Shown piece by piece: positions 37,940 to 47,266 of a stretch of 64,000 bases of DNA (the stretch's first letter is position 1; every line of letters begins with the position of its first letter). The notes below the pieces were generated by a model. The model was not told where the DNA came from. It did no database searches and worked only from the letters and a program-made list of their open reading frames with translations. The DNA is from Flavobacterium sp. LC2016-13 (GTDB lineage Bacteria > Bacteroidota > Bacteroidia > Flavobacteriales > Flavobacteriaceae): contig NZ_WMDQ01000002.1 in NCBI RefSeq assembly GCF_009707955.1, positions 1 to 64,000 on the forward strand, read 5' to 3'. A program made the translations under genes and the position numbers.

Positions 37940-38494
37940 TTATAATTTATACGAAAGCATTACGCCGCCACGGTACGGAAGCCATTCGCCGCTTTTGTTC
38001 CAATTAGGAGCTTTTTCATACCTTCCGGGAGTTCCATCGTTATAAAGACCATGATAAAAACCTTGGTGCCAGCCGCCGCCTGCAAAAATATCTAACAAGA
38101 ATTTATCGTTTATTTTAATATTGTATCCTATTGTAACCCCTAATCTGTAACCAAAACCGTGTTCGTACATATTTGAGTTAAAATAATTCCATTTTTGTAA
38201 TTCATAGACATCAGGACCTGCATGGCCACCTACATAAAATCCGTTGTATTTTTCTTTAAAATGATAACGAACTTCAGGAGTTAAAGTATAAAGTTTCATA
38301 GGATGGTGCCCATTGAAAGATTCCCAAAAAGAAGCCATAACATCAACACTAAAAGTGGTTTTTTCTCCAATACTTGTTTCAATTCCTATATTCGGTATTG
38401 CAATAAGAGCAGTAGCGGCATTAAATTTTAGATAAGTTTGACTTTGTAATTGAATAGAAAATAAAAGTATAAAGAGAATAGATAATTTTTTCAT
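37940..38494 (-). CDS. DUF3575 family outer-membrane protein
   Basis: With the ATG whose complement ends at 38494, the protein begins MKKLSILFILLFSIQLQSQ, a clean signal peptide. It has 184 residues and the DUF3575 pattern: LKFNAATALIAIPNIGIE, TLTPEVRYHFKEKYNGFYVGGHA and GYRLGVTIGYN, with a terminal aromatic strand. It should be a small outer-membrane beta barrel. The role of the family is unknown. Confidence 0.82.
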   Translation of the reverse strand: MKKLSILFILLFSIQLQSQTYLKFNAATALIAIPNIGIETSIGEKTTFSVDVMASFWESFNGHHPMKLYTLTPEVRYHFKEKYNGFYVGGHAGPDVYELQKWNYFNSNMYEHGFGYRLGVTIGYNIKINDKFLLDIFAGGGWHQGFYHGLYNDGTPGRYEKAPNWNKSGEWLPYRGGVMLSYKL

Positions 38495-38628
38495 AAGGTG
38501 GATTTTCACTGCAAAAAAATAAGTTTTTAGTTACTTATTTAGCTACAAATATAACGCAAAATGAAAGCTTCTATTGTGAAAAAAGAAGATTTAATAGTCT
38601 TTCTACTCTATTAAAAAGTATAAAAATT

Positions 38629-39177
38629 TTATTTATCTAACAATGAGTAAATTACTTTATCTAAAAAACGGCCTTCGTAAAATTCAGATTCTTTAAAATG
38701 AGCTTCTTTTACAAAACCACACTTTTGTAATACTTTTTCTGATGCAAAATTTTCAGGATCAATTACAGCTTCGATCGAATGTAATTTTAAATCATCAAAA
38801 CCATATCGAATTAATCTATTAACAGCTTCAGGAATAATTCCTTTACCATGAAATTCCGGTAATAACATATAACCAATTTCTGCACGATAATTTTCAGGCT
38901 GCATTCTGTAATAACCAATAATACCTAATAATTTCGGATTATCTTTTAAAGTAATTCCCCAATTGATACCAACGTTTGTTACGATTTTATCTTCAATCAT
39001 AGCGATATGTTCCAAAGCATCTTCAGTATTTTTTACCAAAGGTCTCGGGATATATTTCATGGTTTCAGGATTCGAGCGTAATTCAAAAATTTCGTTTACA
39101 TCTTCAGTAGTAATTCTTCTTAAAAGTAAACGTTCAGTTTCTATAATTGGGAATGGTGTAAAATTGAATTCTAACAT
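38629..39177 (-). CDS. GNAT acetyltransferase, RimJ/RimL type
   Basis: The 182-residue protein has IETERLLLRRITTEDVNEIFEL at the start and the acetyl-CoA-binding part IGYMLLPEFHGKGIIPEAV, then NFASEKVLQKCGFVKE, as in RimJ/RimL relatives. These acetylate N-termini or small amines; the substrate is not defined. It lies 8 bp from the epimerase gene on the same strand and is probably co-transcribed. Confidence 0.9.
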   Translation of the reverse strand: MLEFNFTPFPIIETERLLLRRITTEDVNEIFELRSNPETMKYIPRPLVKNTEDALEHIAMIEDKIVTNVGINWGITLKDNPKLLGIIGYYRMQPENYRAEIGYMLLPEFHGKGIIPEAVNRLIRYGFDDLKLHSIEAVIDPENFASEKVLQKCGFVKEAHFKESEFYEGRFLDKVIYSLLDK

Positions 39178-39185
39178 CTTAAATC

Positions 39186-40037
39186 TTATAATATTTGTAT
39201 ACTGAATTTTGAATTGAATTCCTGGTTGGCATCCAAAAGTAAAACTCCTTCTTTTTCGAATAAATCTCCTGAATTATTGGCTGTATCTGAATAACCGAGC
39301 CAAGGTTCAATACATATAAACGGAGCTTGTTCTTTTGTCCAGATTCCCAAACTCGGAAAATCTTCAAAATCTACCTTAATATATGGTTTAGAGTTTTCAA
39401 GAATAGTAAGCGAATTCGATTCTAGAGTTTTAAAAATTAAAGCATCATTCTCAAATAATTTATAATCTAATGGAACTAAATTATTAGTAGTTTCTAAAAC
39501 TTTTGTTTTGTCAGATATTAAATCATTCTCCAAAAGATAATACTTCAGCGTTTCTTCCTTTTCAAATTCAAAAGCATAATCTTCAAAATTTTCAGGCAAA
39601 GCAATTGCCGGATGCGCTCCAATCGAAAAAGGCATTTTAGTTTTACTCTTGTTAATTACTTTATATTGAATATCTAAAGTAGTTTCTTGAAGTGTGTAAA
39701 TAAGCTGCAATTCAAATTCAAAAGGATATTTTTTTAAAGTTTCTTCATTCGATTGTAATGAAAAAACGGCACGATTTTCTGTTTTTTCAATCAATTCAAA
39801 TTCCATATCACGAGCAAAACCATGTCTTGGCAACTGATATTTTTTTTCATTAATTTTATAAGTGTTGTTTTTCAAAGTCCCAACAATAGGAAAAAGAACA
39901 GGCGAGTGTTTTCCCCAGAAATCAGGATTACCTTCCCAGATATATTCTTTGTTTTGATTGTCTTTTAAAGAAAATAATTCGGCTCCCGCATGTTTTATAG
40001 AAGCTTTAAGTCTTGAATTTGTTATAGTTGTGTTCAA
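39186..40037 (-). CDS. Aldose 1-epimerase family protein
   Basis: The 283-residue protein has SIKHAGAELFSLKDN, FPIVGTLKNNTY, PRHGFARDMEF and SIGAHPAIALP, the standard series of the aldose epimerase (galactose mutarotase-like) fold, with the catalytic histidines in the last two. It is closer to the short YeaD/LacX-like branch than to GalM. It probably interconverts sugar anomers; the substrate is unknown. Confidence 0.9.
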   Translation of the reverse strand: MNTTITNSRLKASIKHAGAELFSLKDNQNKEYIWEGNPDFWGKHSPVLFPIVGTLKNNTYKINEKKYQLPRHGFARDMEFELIEKTENRAVFSLQSNEETLKKYPFEFELQLIYTLQETTLDIQYKVINKSKTKMPFSIGAHPAIALPENFEDYAFEFEKEETLKYYLLENDLISDKTKVLETTNNLVPLDYKLFENDALIFKTLESNSLTILENSKPYIKVDFEDFPSLGIWTKEQAPFICIEPWLGYSDTANNSGDLFEKEGVLLLDANQEFNSKFSIQIL

Positions 40038-40225
40038 AATAGTATTAATTGAAAAGAATTAGTTTATTATCCTGATGTAAATATATTTTATAAATTTTAT
40101 TTTTTTAGGAAAATGGCTTAAATTATTTTTTTGATAAAATTTTGCTAAAACTCAATATAAGCTTTAGTTTTTCTCTGTAAATAGCTTTTTTTTTCATTAA
40201 TTTGCTACATAAACAGCTAAAAAAT

Positions 40226-42496
40226 ATGAAAAAACAATCCTCGAAAGCCTTATTAACCATGGCTTTGTTTGTAGGGATTTCTTCTGTTTGGGCGCAACAA
40301 ACGCCAGCTACAACAGCAGTAAATCCAGTTAATAATTATAATTATCATGATGCATTTGCACCTCATTTTTATACAAAAAACGGAACTCCAACGCGATCAG
40401 CAAGTGGTCAGCCAGGAGTTGAGTACTGGCAAAACAGAGCTGATTATCAGATATCGGCAAAATTAAACGGAACATCTAATGAAATTGTTGGTACAGATGA
40501 AATTACCTATACTAATAATAGCCCTGATAAATTAGGATTTGTTTGGTTGAATTTAGATCAGAATTTATTCAAGGAAGATTCAAGAGGAAACGCTGTTGTG
40601 CCTTTAACAGGAAGCCGTAACGGTGCACAAGGACAGGTTTTTGATGGTGGAAATAAAATCAAATCTGTAAAAGTTATTTCTGGAGGAAAAAACAAAGTTG
40701 AAACCAATGCAAAATTTATAGTTACAGATACCAGAATGCAAATTTTTCTTCCGGAAGAATTAGCTTCAAAAGGAGGATCTGTAAAAATTAAAATAGAATT
40801 TTCATTCATTGCTCCATTTGAAGGATCAGACAGAATGGGAGTTTTAGAAACTAAAAACGGTAAAATATTCACAATTGCACAATGGTACCCGCGCATGTGT
40901 GTGTATGATGACGTAAGAGGATGGAATACAGCACCATATTTAGGAGCATCTGAGTTTTATTTAGAATACGGTAATTTTGATGTAAAACTTACAGTTCCTG
41001 CAAATCATTATGTAGTAGGTTCAGGAGAATTATTAAATGGAGCAGAAGTGTTGCCTGCTGAGCAATTTAAACGTTATAAAGAAGCTTCTCAAAGCGATAA
41101 AACAGTTATAATTCGTTCTGCGGAAGAAGTTGCTGCAACTGCAAATACAAATGCTACAGCAGAAAAAACATGGCATTATCAAATTAAAAATGCCCGTGAT
41201 TTTTCTTGGGCATCTTCTCCGGCTTTTATTTTAGACGGAGCAAAAATAAACCTGCCAAGCAGTAAAAAATCATTGGCATTATCTGCTTATCCTGTAGAAA
41301 GTGCCGGTAATGATGCTTACGGACGTTCGACAGAATATGTAAAAGCATCGATCGAAAATTACTCAAAAAGATGGTTTGAATATCCTTATCCGGCGGCTAC
41401 AAACGTTGCTGGAAACGAAGGTGGAATGGAATATCCCGGAATTGTTTTTTGTGGATGGAAATCTAAAGGAGATGATTTATGGGGCGTAACAGATCACGAA
41501 TTCGGACACATTTGGTTTCCTATGATTGTTGGTTCAAACGAGCGTTATTTTGCCTGGATGGATGAAGGTTTTAATACGTTTATTAATTCTATCAGTTCTT
41601 ATGATTTTAATAAAGGGGAATACAAACAAAAACCGACTGATTTGCATGAAGATGCAGAATATTATACAAGTCCAAAATTAGAAACTATCATGAGTTCTCC
41701 TGATAATATGAAGGAAGCTAATATTGGTGTTTTATGTTATGCTAAACCAAGTTCAGGATTAATAATTTTAAGAGAACAAGTTTTAGGAGAAGAACGTTTT
41801 GATAAAGCATTACGCACTTATGTAGAGCGTTGGGCTTACAAACACCCAACTCCTGATGATTTCTTTAGAACGATAGAAAATGTTGCCGGAGAAGATTTAA
41901 GCTGGTTCTGGAGAAGCTGGTTCGTAAACAACTGGAGATTTGATCAGGGAATTAATTCTATTAAATATGTAAAAAATGACCCTGCAAAAGGAGTTATTAT
42001 TACAGTAGAAAATTTTGATAAAATGCCAATGCCAATTGTTTTGGATGTAAAAACAAAAAGTGGAAAAGTAACCAGAGTAAAATTGCCTGTAGAAATTTGG
42101 CAACGTAACAATGATTGGTCTTTCAAACACAATTCTACAGAAGAAATCGAAAGTATAACATTAGATCCTGATCATGCTTTTCCTGATTATAACGAAAGTA
42201 ATAATGTATGGACAGCGGGAAAGGGAAAAGTTGAAAAAGATATCATTTTAGATGGTTATTTAGGGAAGTTTTCAACTGATAAAGCACCCTTAAAAATTGA
42301 ATTTACAGAGAAAAATAGTGTTCTTAATGCAGAACTTACAAATTATCCAAAGTTTGCTGTTGAACCTGTAGAAGGAGAAAAAGATACTTTTCAATCGAAT
42401 AGAGCTGGATTAAAATTCAAATTTAACGAAGCTAAAAATGGTTTTGATATGATTCTTTTAGGAAATGGAAAAGTAATTCCGTTTAAAAGAGACTAA
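40226..42496 (+). CDS. Secreted M1 family zinc aminopeptidase
   Basis: I use the ATG at 40226, which gives a signal peptide ([24 protein letters not shown]); the upstream TTG frame is unneeded. The 756-residue protein has the zinc motif [11 protein letters not shown] with the third ligand in WMDEGFNTF, and the substrate-binding EGGMEYPG in place of GAMEN. The catalytic part runs to about residue 590, followed by a beta-rich tail. It would cut amino acids from peptides in the envelope or outside the cell. The C-terminus shows no clear type IX sorting signal. Confidence 0.93.
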   Translation: MKKQSSKALLTMALFVGISSVWAQQTPATTAVNPVNNYNYHDAFAPHFYTKNGTPTRSASGQPGVEYWQNRADYQISAKLNGTSNEIVGTDEITYTNNSPDKLGFVWLNLDQNLFKEDSRGNAVVPLTGSRNGAQGQVFDGGNKIKSVKVISGGKNKVETNAKFIVTDTRMQIFLPEELASKGGSVKIKIEFSFIAPFEGSDRMGVLETKNGKIFTIAQWYPRMCVYDDVRGWNTAPYLGASEFYLEYGNFDVKLTVPANHYVVGSGELLNGAEVLPAEQFKRYKEASQSDKTVIIRSAEEVAATANTNATAEKTWHYQIKNARDFSWASSPAFILDGAKINLPSSKKSLALSAYPVESAGNDAYGRSTEYVKASIENYSKRWFEYPYPAATNVAGNEGGMEYPGIVFCGWKSKGDDLWGVTDHEFGHIWFPMIVGSNERYFAWMDEGFNTFINSISSYDFNKGEYKQKPTDLHEDAEYYTSPKLETIMSSPDNMKEANIGVLCYAKPSSGLIILREQVLGEERFDKALRTYVERWAYKHPTPDDFFRTIENVAGEDLSWFWRSWFVNNWRFDQGINSIKYVKNDPAKGVIITVENFDKMPMPIVLDVKTKSGKVTRVKLPVEIWQRNNDWSFKHNSTEEIESITLDPDHAFPDYNESNNVWTAGKGKVEKDIILDGYLGKFSTDKAPLKIEFTEKNSVLNAELTNYPKFAVEPVEGEKDTFQSNRAGLKFKFNEAKNGFDMILLGNGKVIPFKRD

Positions 42497-42518
42497 AACT
42501 AAAAAATAATAAAATTTT

Positions 42519-42556
42519 AAAAACCCGATAGTTATTTATAGCTATCGGGTTTTTCT
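42519..42556 (+). terminator. Terminator after the M1 peptidase
   Basis: ACCCGATAG and CTATCGGGT pair around a TTATTTATAG loop, followed by a T run. The CCCGATAGTTAT core is the same as the small palindrome at 51453-51470. Confidence 0.88.
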
Positions 42557-42559
42557 TTT

Positions 42560-42735
42560 TGGTTTGTTTAAAGTTTCAGGTTTAAAGTTTAAAGTCTTGA
42601 AAACGCTAGATTTTTAAAGTTTTTAAACTTTAAATAAAACCCAGAAATTAAAAACCTTAGCACCTTAGCACCTCAGAACCTTTGCGCCTTCAAAAAACAA
42701 CATTACATTAAAAAAATGTTAGATTTTTATTTTTT
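42560..42735. repeat. Intergenic repeats (families C and D) before the arginine leader
   Basis: The stretch holds several TTTAAAGTTT-like units (about 42565-42640) that can fold on each other, then AACCTTAGCACCTTAGCACC (about 42651-42671) of the same style as the arm before argB. No gene is seen. These look like dispersed repeats. Confidence 0.6.
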
Positions 42736-42739
42736 TGTA

Positions 42740-42767
42740 TTGTAAATAAAAAAATAGTGTACTTTTG
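42740..42767 (+). promoter_or_regulatory. Promoter of the arginine leader
   Basis: TACTTTTG at 42760-42767 matches TAnnTTTG exactly. TTG at 42740-42742 lies 17 bp upstream, and another TTG at 42735 is 22 bp upstream. Transcription would begin about 42772, at or within 2-3 bases of the leader ATG at 42774. Confidence 0.6.
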
Positions 42768-42773
42768 CAACCG

Positions 42774-42860
42774 ATGAATAAAATAAGTTTACATATAACT
42801 TCTTTGTCACGGACAAACTCTCCTGTAACTTCTCCCGAAGTACGGATACTATCTCTATAG
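42774..42860 (+). CDS. Candidate leader peptide of the arginine operon
   Basis: A 28-codon frame reads MNKISLHITSLSRTNSPVTS and so on, ending VRILSL before TAG. Both arginine codons are CGG, which is rare in this AT-rich DNA. The frame begins right at the predicted transcript start. Its last codons and stop lie in a 7-bp hairpin (ATACTAT and ATAGTAT at 42846-42863), and AAACTCT at 42815 can pair with AGAGTTT at 42868. This suggests an arginine-sensing leader, but no standard terminator with a T run is seen. Translation is inferred. Confidence 0.45.
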   Translation: MNKISLHITSLSRTNSPVTSPEVRILSL

Positions 42861-43095
42861 TATTCACAGAGTTTTTCGCCGCGTATTTATTTATATTCAT
42901 TTTTCATTTTGAAATCATACAATTTGTCCATTGGGCAAACATATCCTAAAACTACATACTATTTTGTGAATTTTCTGAATCAAGTTTTTGATTTTGAGAA
43001 TGTTACTTCTATTTTGTTTAATTTTATTGGATTGATTTTTAGATTTCAAACTAAACAGCACGTTTTAATTTATAACTCTAACTTCAACTATTGAA
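42861..43095 (+). other. Long 5' untranslated region before the first arginine gene
   Basis: About 235 bp with no convincing gene. A 61-codon frame from a TTG at 42909 has no family likeness and is judged spurious. One small stem (TTTGTCC and GGGCAAA near 42920-42937) is seen, without a T run. A long leader is common in front of regulated biosynthetic operons. Confidence 0.5.
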
Positions 43096-43743
43096 ATGAA
43101 AATCTCTATTGTTGTTACTCAGGAAGAACACTTCAAATTCGCGCAGGAAATTTGCGATACGATAGAATCATCTGCCTTATTAAGAGGTACGGGGATTGCT
43201 AAAAGAACTCCTGAATACATTCAGAAAAAAATGTCGAACGGTGATGCGATGATTGCTCTGGCAGATGGAAAATTTGCAGGTTTTTGTTATATCGAAAGTT
43301 GGCAACACGGAAAATTCGTGGCCCATTCCGGCTTAATTGTACATCCGGATTACAGAAGTTTAGGTCTGGCAAAAAAGATAAAATCAAAGGTTTTTGATTA
43401 TTCTTTGGAAAGATATCCGGAAGCTAAAATATTCGGAATTACAACTGGTTTGGCTGTAATGAAAATCAACTCTGATTTAGGATATAAGCCTGTGCCTTTC
43501 TCAGAACTAACAACAGATCCTAGTTTTTGGTCTGGTTGTAAAACATGTACCAATTACGAAATTCTAAAAAGTAAAGAGAACAAAATGTGTTTGTGTACAG
43601 GAATGTTATACGATCCGAAAGACAAACCAAAAGGTCCGCCAAGACATCCTTTTAACGAAGCTGTCTTGAACAGATTGAAAAAAATAAAGCAAGCATTATT
43701 CCTAAATAAAATATTGTCTTTTATTTTTTTATTTAAAATTTAA
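43096..43743 (+). CDS. GNAT acetyltransferase, putative first enzyme of arginine synthesis
   Basis: The 215-residue protein has a GNAT core with IYVHPDYRSLGLAKKI-like sequence (LIVHPDYRSLGLAKKIKSK) and a C-terminal part with cysteines in SGCKTCTNYEIL and MCLCTGML. It is the first gene of the arginine operon, where N-acylation of glutamate is needed and no other ArgA or ArgJ is present in the window. It therefore probably makes N-acetyl- or N-succinylglutamate. Which acyl group is used is not clear. It is followed by argG after 56 bp. Confidence 0.8.
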   Translation: MKISIVVTQEEHFKFAQEICDTIESSALLRGTGIAKRTPEYIQKKMSNGDAMIALADGKFAGFCYIESWQHGKFVAHSGLIVHPDYRSLGLAKKIKSKVFDYSLERYPEAKIFGITTGLAVMKINSDLGYKPVPFSELTTDPSFWSGCKTCTNYEILKSKENKMCLCTGMLYDPKDKPKGPPRHPFNEAVLNRLKKIKQALFLNKILSFIFLFKI

Positions 43744-43799
43744 TCAAAAAGAAATCTCAAACTTGCTATATACGAAAGTATTAGCCTAAATTATAAAAA

Positions 43800-44993
43800 A
43801 TGAAAAAAGTTGTATTAGCTTATAGCGGAGGATTAGATACCTCGTATTGTTTGAAATATTTAAAAAATGAAAAAGGATACGAAGTTCACACCGTACTTGT
43901 AGATACAGGAGGATTTGATGCTGAAGAATTATCAGCAATTGAAAAAAGAGCTTACGAATTAGGAAGTGCACAACACGCAAACCTGACAATCGTAGATAAA
44001 TATTATGACAAAGCTATAAAATATTTGATTTTCGGAAACGTATTAAAAAACAATACATATCCGTTATCAGTAAGTGCAGAACGTGTTTTTCAGGCAATTG
44101 AAGCAATAAAATATGCTAAAAAAGTAGGAGCAAGCGCCATTGCACACGGAAGTACAGGTGCAGGAAATGACCAAATTCGTTTCGATTTAATTTTCCAGAC
44201 TATTGCTCCGGAAATCGAAATTATTACTCCAATTAGAGATTTAAAACTTTCAAGACAAGAAGAAGTAGATTATTTAGCACAAAACGGAGTTCATTATTCT
44301 TGGGAAAAAGCACAATATTCTATCAATAAAGGACTTTGGGGAACAAGCGTTGGAGGAAAAGAAACCTTAACTTCAGGACAGCCATTGCCAAGTGAAGCTT
44401 ATCCATCTCAATTAAAAAAAGAAGGCGAAGAAAAAGTAACACTACATTTTGAACAAGGAGAATTAGTTGGAATAAATGGTAAAACAGATAAACCATCAAA
44501 CAATATAGTTGCCCTTGAAAAACTGGCAAATGCTTACGCAATTGGTAGAGATATTCATGTTGGAGATACCATTATCGGAATTAAAGGAAGAGTTGGTTTT
44601 GAAGCCGCTGCTCCGTTAATTATCATCAAAGCGCACCATTTATTAGAGAAACATACGCTTGGAAAATGGCAGCAATACTGGAAAGAACAACTAGGAAACT
44701 GGTACGGAATGTTATTCCACGAAGGTCAGTTCTTGGATCCGGTGATGAGAAACATTGAAACTTTCCTGCAAGACACACAAAAAACAGTAAACGGAACGGT
44801 AACAGTTTCATTAAAACCATATCATTTCTCACTTGACGGAATAGAATCTAAAAACGATTTGATGAACACAGGTTTTGGTCAATACGGAGAAATGAACAAT
44901 GCATGGACATCTGATGATGCAAAAGGATTTATTAAGATTCTTGGAAATGCACAAAACATATTTTCATCTGTAAATCAATTAGATCATGATTAA
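43800..44993 (+). CDS. argG: Argininosuccinate synthase
   Basis: The 397-residue protein begins with the ATP pyrophosphatase loop YSGGLDTSYCLKYL, then AHGSTGAGNDQIRF and PIRDLKLSRQEEVDYL, as in ArgG. It joins citrulline and aspartate using ATP. The stop overlaps the start of argC by 8 bp, the only overlapping junction of the operon. Confidence 0.97.
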   Translation: MKKVVLAYSGGLDTSYCLKYLKNEKGYEVHTVLVDTGGFDAEELSAIEKRAYELGSAQHANLTIVDKYYDKAIKYLIFGNVLKNNTYPLSVSAERVFQAIEAIKYAKKVGASAIAHGSTGAGNDQIRFDLIFQTIAPEIEIITPIRDLKLSRQEEVDYLAQNGVHYSWEKAQYSINKGLWGTSVGGKETLTSGQPLPSEAYPSQLKKEGEEKVTLHFEQGELVGINGKTDKPSNNIVALEKLANAYAIGRDIHVGDTIIGIKGRVGFEAAAPLIIIKAHHLLEKHTLGKWQQYWKEQLGNWYGMLFHEGQFLDPVMRNIETFLQDTQKTVNGTVTVSLKPYHFSLDGIESKNDLMNTGFGQYGEMNNAWTSDDAKGFIKILGNAQNIFSSVNQLDHD

Positions 44994-45963
44994 TGTCGGA
45001 ATAATTGGTGGTTCAGGCTATACGGCCGGAGAACTCATCAGAATTTTAATGTATCACCCAAAAGTAAACATCGATTTTGTTTACAGTACCACAAATGCCG
45101 GAAAACCACTTTCTGTGGCGCACCATGATTTGATGGGCGATATCGAAATGAATTTTACTGATGTGATAAATCCTGACGTAAATGTGGTTTTTTTATGTTT
45201 AGGTCACGGAAAATCTATTTCATTTTTACAGGAAAATCAATTCGCTAGTCACACTAAAATCATCGATTTAGGAAATGATTTTAGATTGAATGCAGCTGCT
45301 CATTTCGAAGGAAAAGATTTTATTTACGGTCTGCCTGAATTGAATAAAGCAGATATTAAAAAAGCAAATTATATCGCAAATCCGGGTTGTTTTGCAACCG
45401 CTATTCAATTGGCTTTGTTGCCATTGGCTAAAAATAATTTGCTAAATAATGACGTTCATATTAATGCTACAACAGGAAGTACAGGCGCAGGAGTGAGTCT
45501 TTCAGAAACTTCTCATTTCAGTTGGAGAAATAATAATATGTCACATTATAAAGCTTTCGAACATCAACATTTGGGTGAAATCGGAGAAAGTTTGGTGCAA
45601 TTGCAAGACGATTTTGAAAGTGAATTGCTTTTTATTCCGAATAGAGGAGATTTTCCAAGAGGGATTTTTGCAACATTATACACACTTTCTGATGATAGTT
45701 TGGAGCAATTAGTTGCTAAATACCAGGATTTCTACAAAGATGAACCTTTTGTAACCGTTACAACGACAAACATCAACATGAAACAAGTGGTGCAAACGAA
45801 CAAATGTATCATTAGTTTATTGAAAAAAGGAAACCGGGTTTTAATAACTTCAATTATAGATAACTTAACCAAAGGTGCTTCAGGACAAGCGATTCAAAAC
45901 ATGAATCTAATGTTCGGATTAGAAGAAACTACAGGTTTACATTTGAAACCAAGCGGATTTTAA
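44986..45963 (+). CDS. argC: N-acyl-gamma-glutamyl-phosphate reductase ArgC
   Basis: The 325-residue protein has GGSGYTAGELIRIL for NADP binding and the active-site cysteine in ANPGCFATAIQLAL. ATTGSTGAGVSLSE and GEIGESL are also typical. It reduces the acylglutamyl phosphate to the semialdehyde. Overlap with argG shows co-translation. If the pathway uses succinylated intermediates, ArgC must accept them. Confidence 0.96.
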   Translation: MINVGIIGGSGYTAGELIRILMYHPKVNIDFVYSTTNAGKPLSVAHHDLMGDIEMNFTDVINPDVNVVFLCLGHGKSISFLQENQFASHTKIIDLGNDFRLNAAAHFEGKDFIYGLPELNKADIKKANYIANPGCFATAIQLALLPLAKNNLLNNDVHINATTGSTGAGVSLSETSHFSWRNNNMSHYKAFEHQHLGEIGESLVQLQDDFESELLFIPNRGDFPRGIFATLYTLSDDSLEQLVAKYQDFYKDEPFVTVTTTNINMKQVVQTNKCIISLLKKGNRVLITSIIDNLTKGASGQAIQNMNLMFGLEETTGLHLKPSGF

Positions 45964-45964
45964 A

Positions 45965-46035
45965 TTGTTGGTTAAGTGGTTAATCGTTTATTCGGTTAAT
46001 CGATTAAACAAACCAACGATTAAACAATTAAACAA
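45965..46035. repeat. Family E repeat between argC and argD
   Basis: Units of GGTTAATCG and CGATTAAAC type alternate on both strands, giving an imperfect inverted repeat. The spacer between argC and argD consists almost wholly of it. Confidence 0.7.
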
Positions 46036-46043
46036 AACAAAAA

Positions 46044-47177
46044 ATGAACTTATTCAACGTTTACCCATTATATAACATAACTCCAGTAAAAGCAGTAGAT
46101 TGTACAATTACAGACGATAAAGGAGTAGAATATTTAGATTTATACAGCGGACATGGTGTGATTTCTATCGGACACACGCAGCCGGATTATGTAGCAAAAC
46201 TGAAGAATCAATTAGACCATTTAGGATTTTATTCAAATGCAATACAGAATCCTTTACAGGTTGAATTGGCTCAAAAATTAGGAAAGCTTTCAGGTTTAGA
46301 AGATTACGAATTGTTTTTATGCAGTTCTGGTGCCGAAGCCAATGAAAATGCTTTAAAATTAGCTTCTTTCCATAATGGAAAATCGAGAGTTGTTGCTTTT
46401 GATAATTCTTTCCACGGAAGAACTTCTGCAGCCGTTGCTGTTACAGACAATAAAAAAATCGTTGCACCTATTAACGCACAGCAAGTCGTTACTTTTTTAC
46501 CACTTAACCAAATAGAATTAGTTGAAGCTGAATTAGCTAAAGGTGATGTTACGGCAGTAATTATTGAAGGAATTCAGGGAGTTGGAGGTTTAGATCAAGG
46601 AACAACTGAATTTTTTCAGGCTTTAGAAAAAGCATGTAAAAAACACGATGTTGTTTTGATTTTAGACGAAGTACAATCAGGATATGGAAGAAGCGGAAAA
46701 TTCTTCGCGTTTCAACATCACGGAATCAACGCTGATATTATCTCAGTTGCAAAAGGAATGGGGAATGGATTTCCGGTTGGAGCTATTTTAATTTCTCCAA
46801 AATTTGAAGCAAGTTTAGGATTATTAGGAACTACTTTCGGCGGAAGCCATTTATCTTGTGCAGCAGGAATTGCAGTTTTGGATGTAATTGAAAAACTAGA
46901 TTTACAAAAGAATGTAAACGAAGTTTATGAATATTTCTTAGAGAAAATCAAAGAAGTTGATGGCATCAAACAAGTAAAAGGGAAAGGCTTAATGCTTGGC
47001 GTTGAATTTGATTTTGATGTTGCAGCTTTAAGAAAAAAACTGATCATCGAAAAACACATTTTTACAGGAAGCGCCAACAACAAAAATCTGTTAAGAATTT
47101 TACCACCGCTTACAGTGAAAAAAGCTGATATTGATACGTTCGTAAAAGCTTTAAAAGAAAGTTTAGAAGAGCTATAA
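46044..47177 (+). CDS. argD: Acylornithine aminotransferase ArgD
   Basis: The 377-residue class III aminotransferase has LYSGHGVISIGHTQP, SSGAEANENALKLA, ILDEVQSGYGRSGKFFAF and the PLP lysine in SVAKGMGNGFPVGA. It moves an amino group from glutamate to the acylglutamate semialdehyde. It is probably the succinyl-type enzyme if the whole pathway is. It lies between two family E repeats. Confidence 0.95.
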   Translation: MNLFNVYPLYNITPVKAVDCTITDDKGVEYLDLYSGHGVISIGHTQPDYVAKLKNQLDHLGFYSNAIQNPLQVELAQKLGKLSGLEDYELFLCSSGAEANENALKLASFHNGKSRVVAFDNSFHGRTSAAVAVTDNKKIVAPINAQQVVTFLPLNQIELVEAELAKGDVTAVIIEGIQGVGGLDQGTTEFFQALEKACKKHDVVLILDEVQSGYGRSGKFFAFQHHGINADIISVAKGMGNGFPVGAILISPKFEASLGLLGTTFGGSHLSCAAGIAVLDVIEKLDLQKNVNEVYEYFLEKIKEVDGIKQVKGKGLMLGVEFDFDVAALRKKLIIEKHIFTGSANNKNLLRILPPLTVKKADIDTFVKALKESLEEL

Positions 47178-47186
47178 TGTTAATTC

Positions 47187-47242
47187 GTTTAATCGTTTAA
47201 TTGGTTAAGCAAATTAACGATTAACCAGTTAAACGATTAAAC
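47187..47242. repeat. Family E repeat between argD and proA
   Basis: Arms 47187-47208 and 47221-47242 are 22 nt each and agree at 21 positions as reverse complements (GTTTAATCGTTTAATTGGTT type). Loop of 12 bp. Confidence 0.85.
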
Positions 47243-47266
47243 CAACTAACCAATTAAAACAAAAAA

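Noticed and set aside
40558..40896. 112-codon antisense frame in the M1 peptidase gene
   Set aside because: Shadow of a well-supported gene; no start context and no family likeness.
42815..42874. Rho-independent terminator within the arginine leader
   Set aside because: The AAACTCT/AGAGTTT stem and the 7-bp hairpin are weak and only TTTTT follows, so I did not call a terminator, although some attenuation structure is possible.
42909..43094. 61-codon frame from a TTG in front of the first arginine gene
   Set aside because: It starts with TTG, has a composition unlike the neighbouring proteins, no family likeness and lies in a probable untranslated region.
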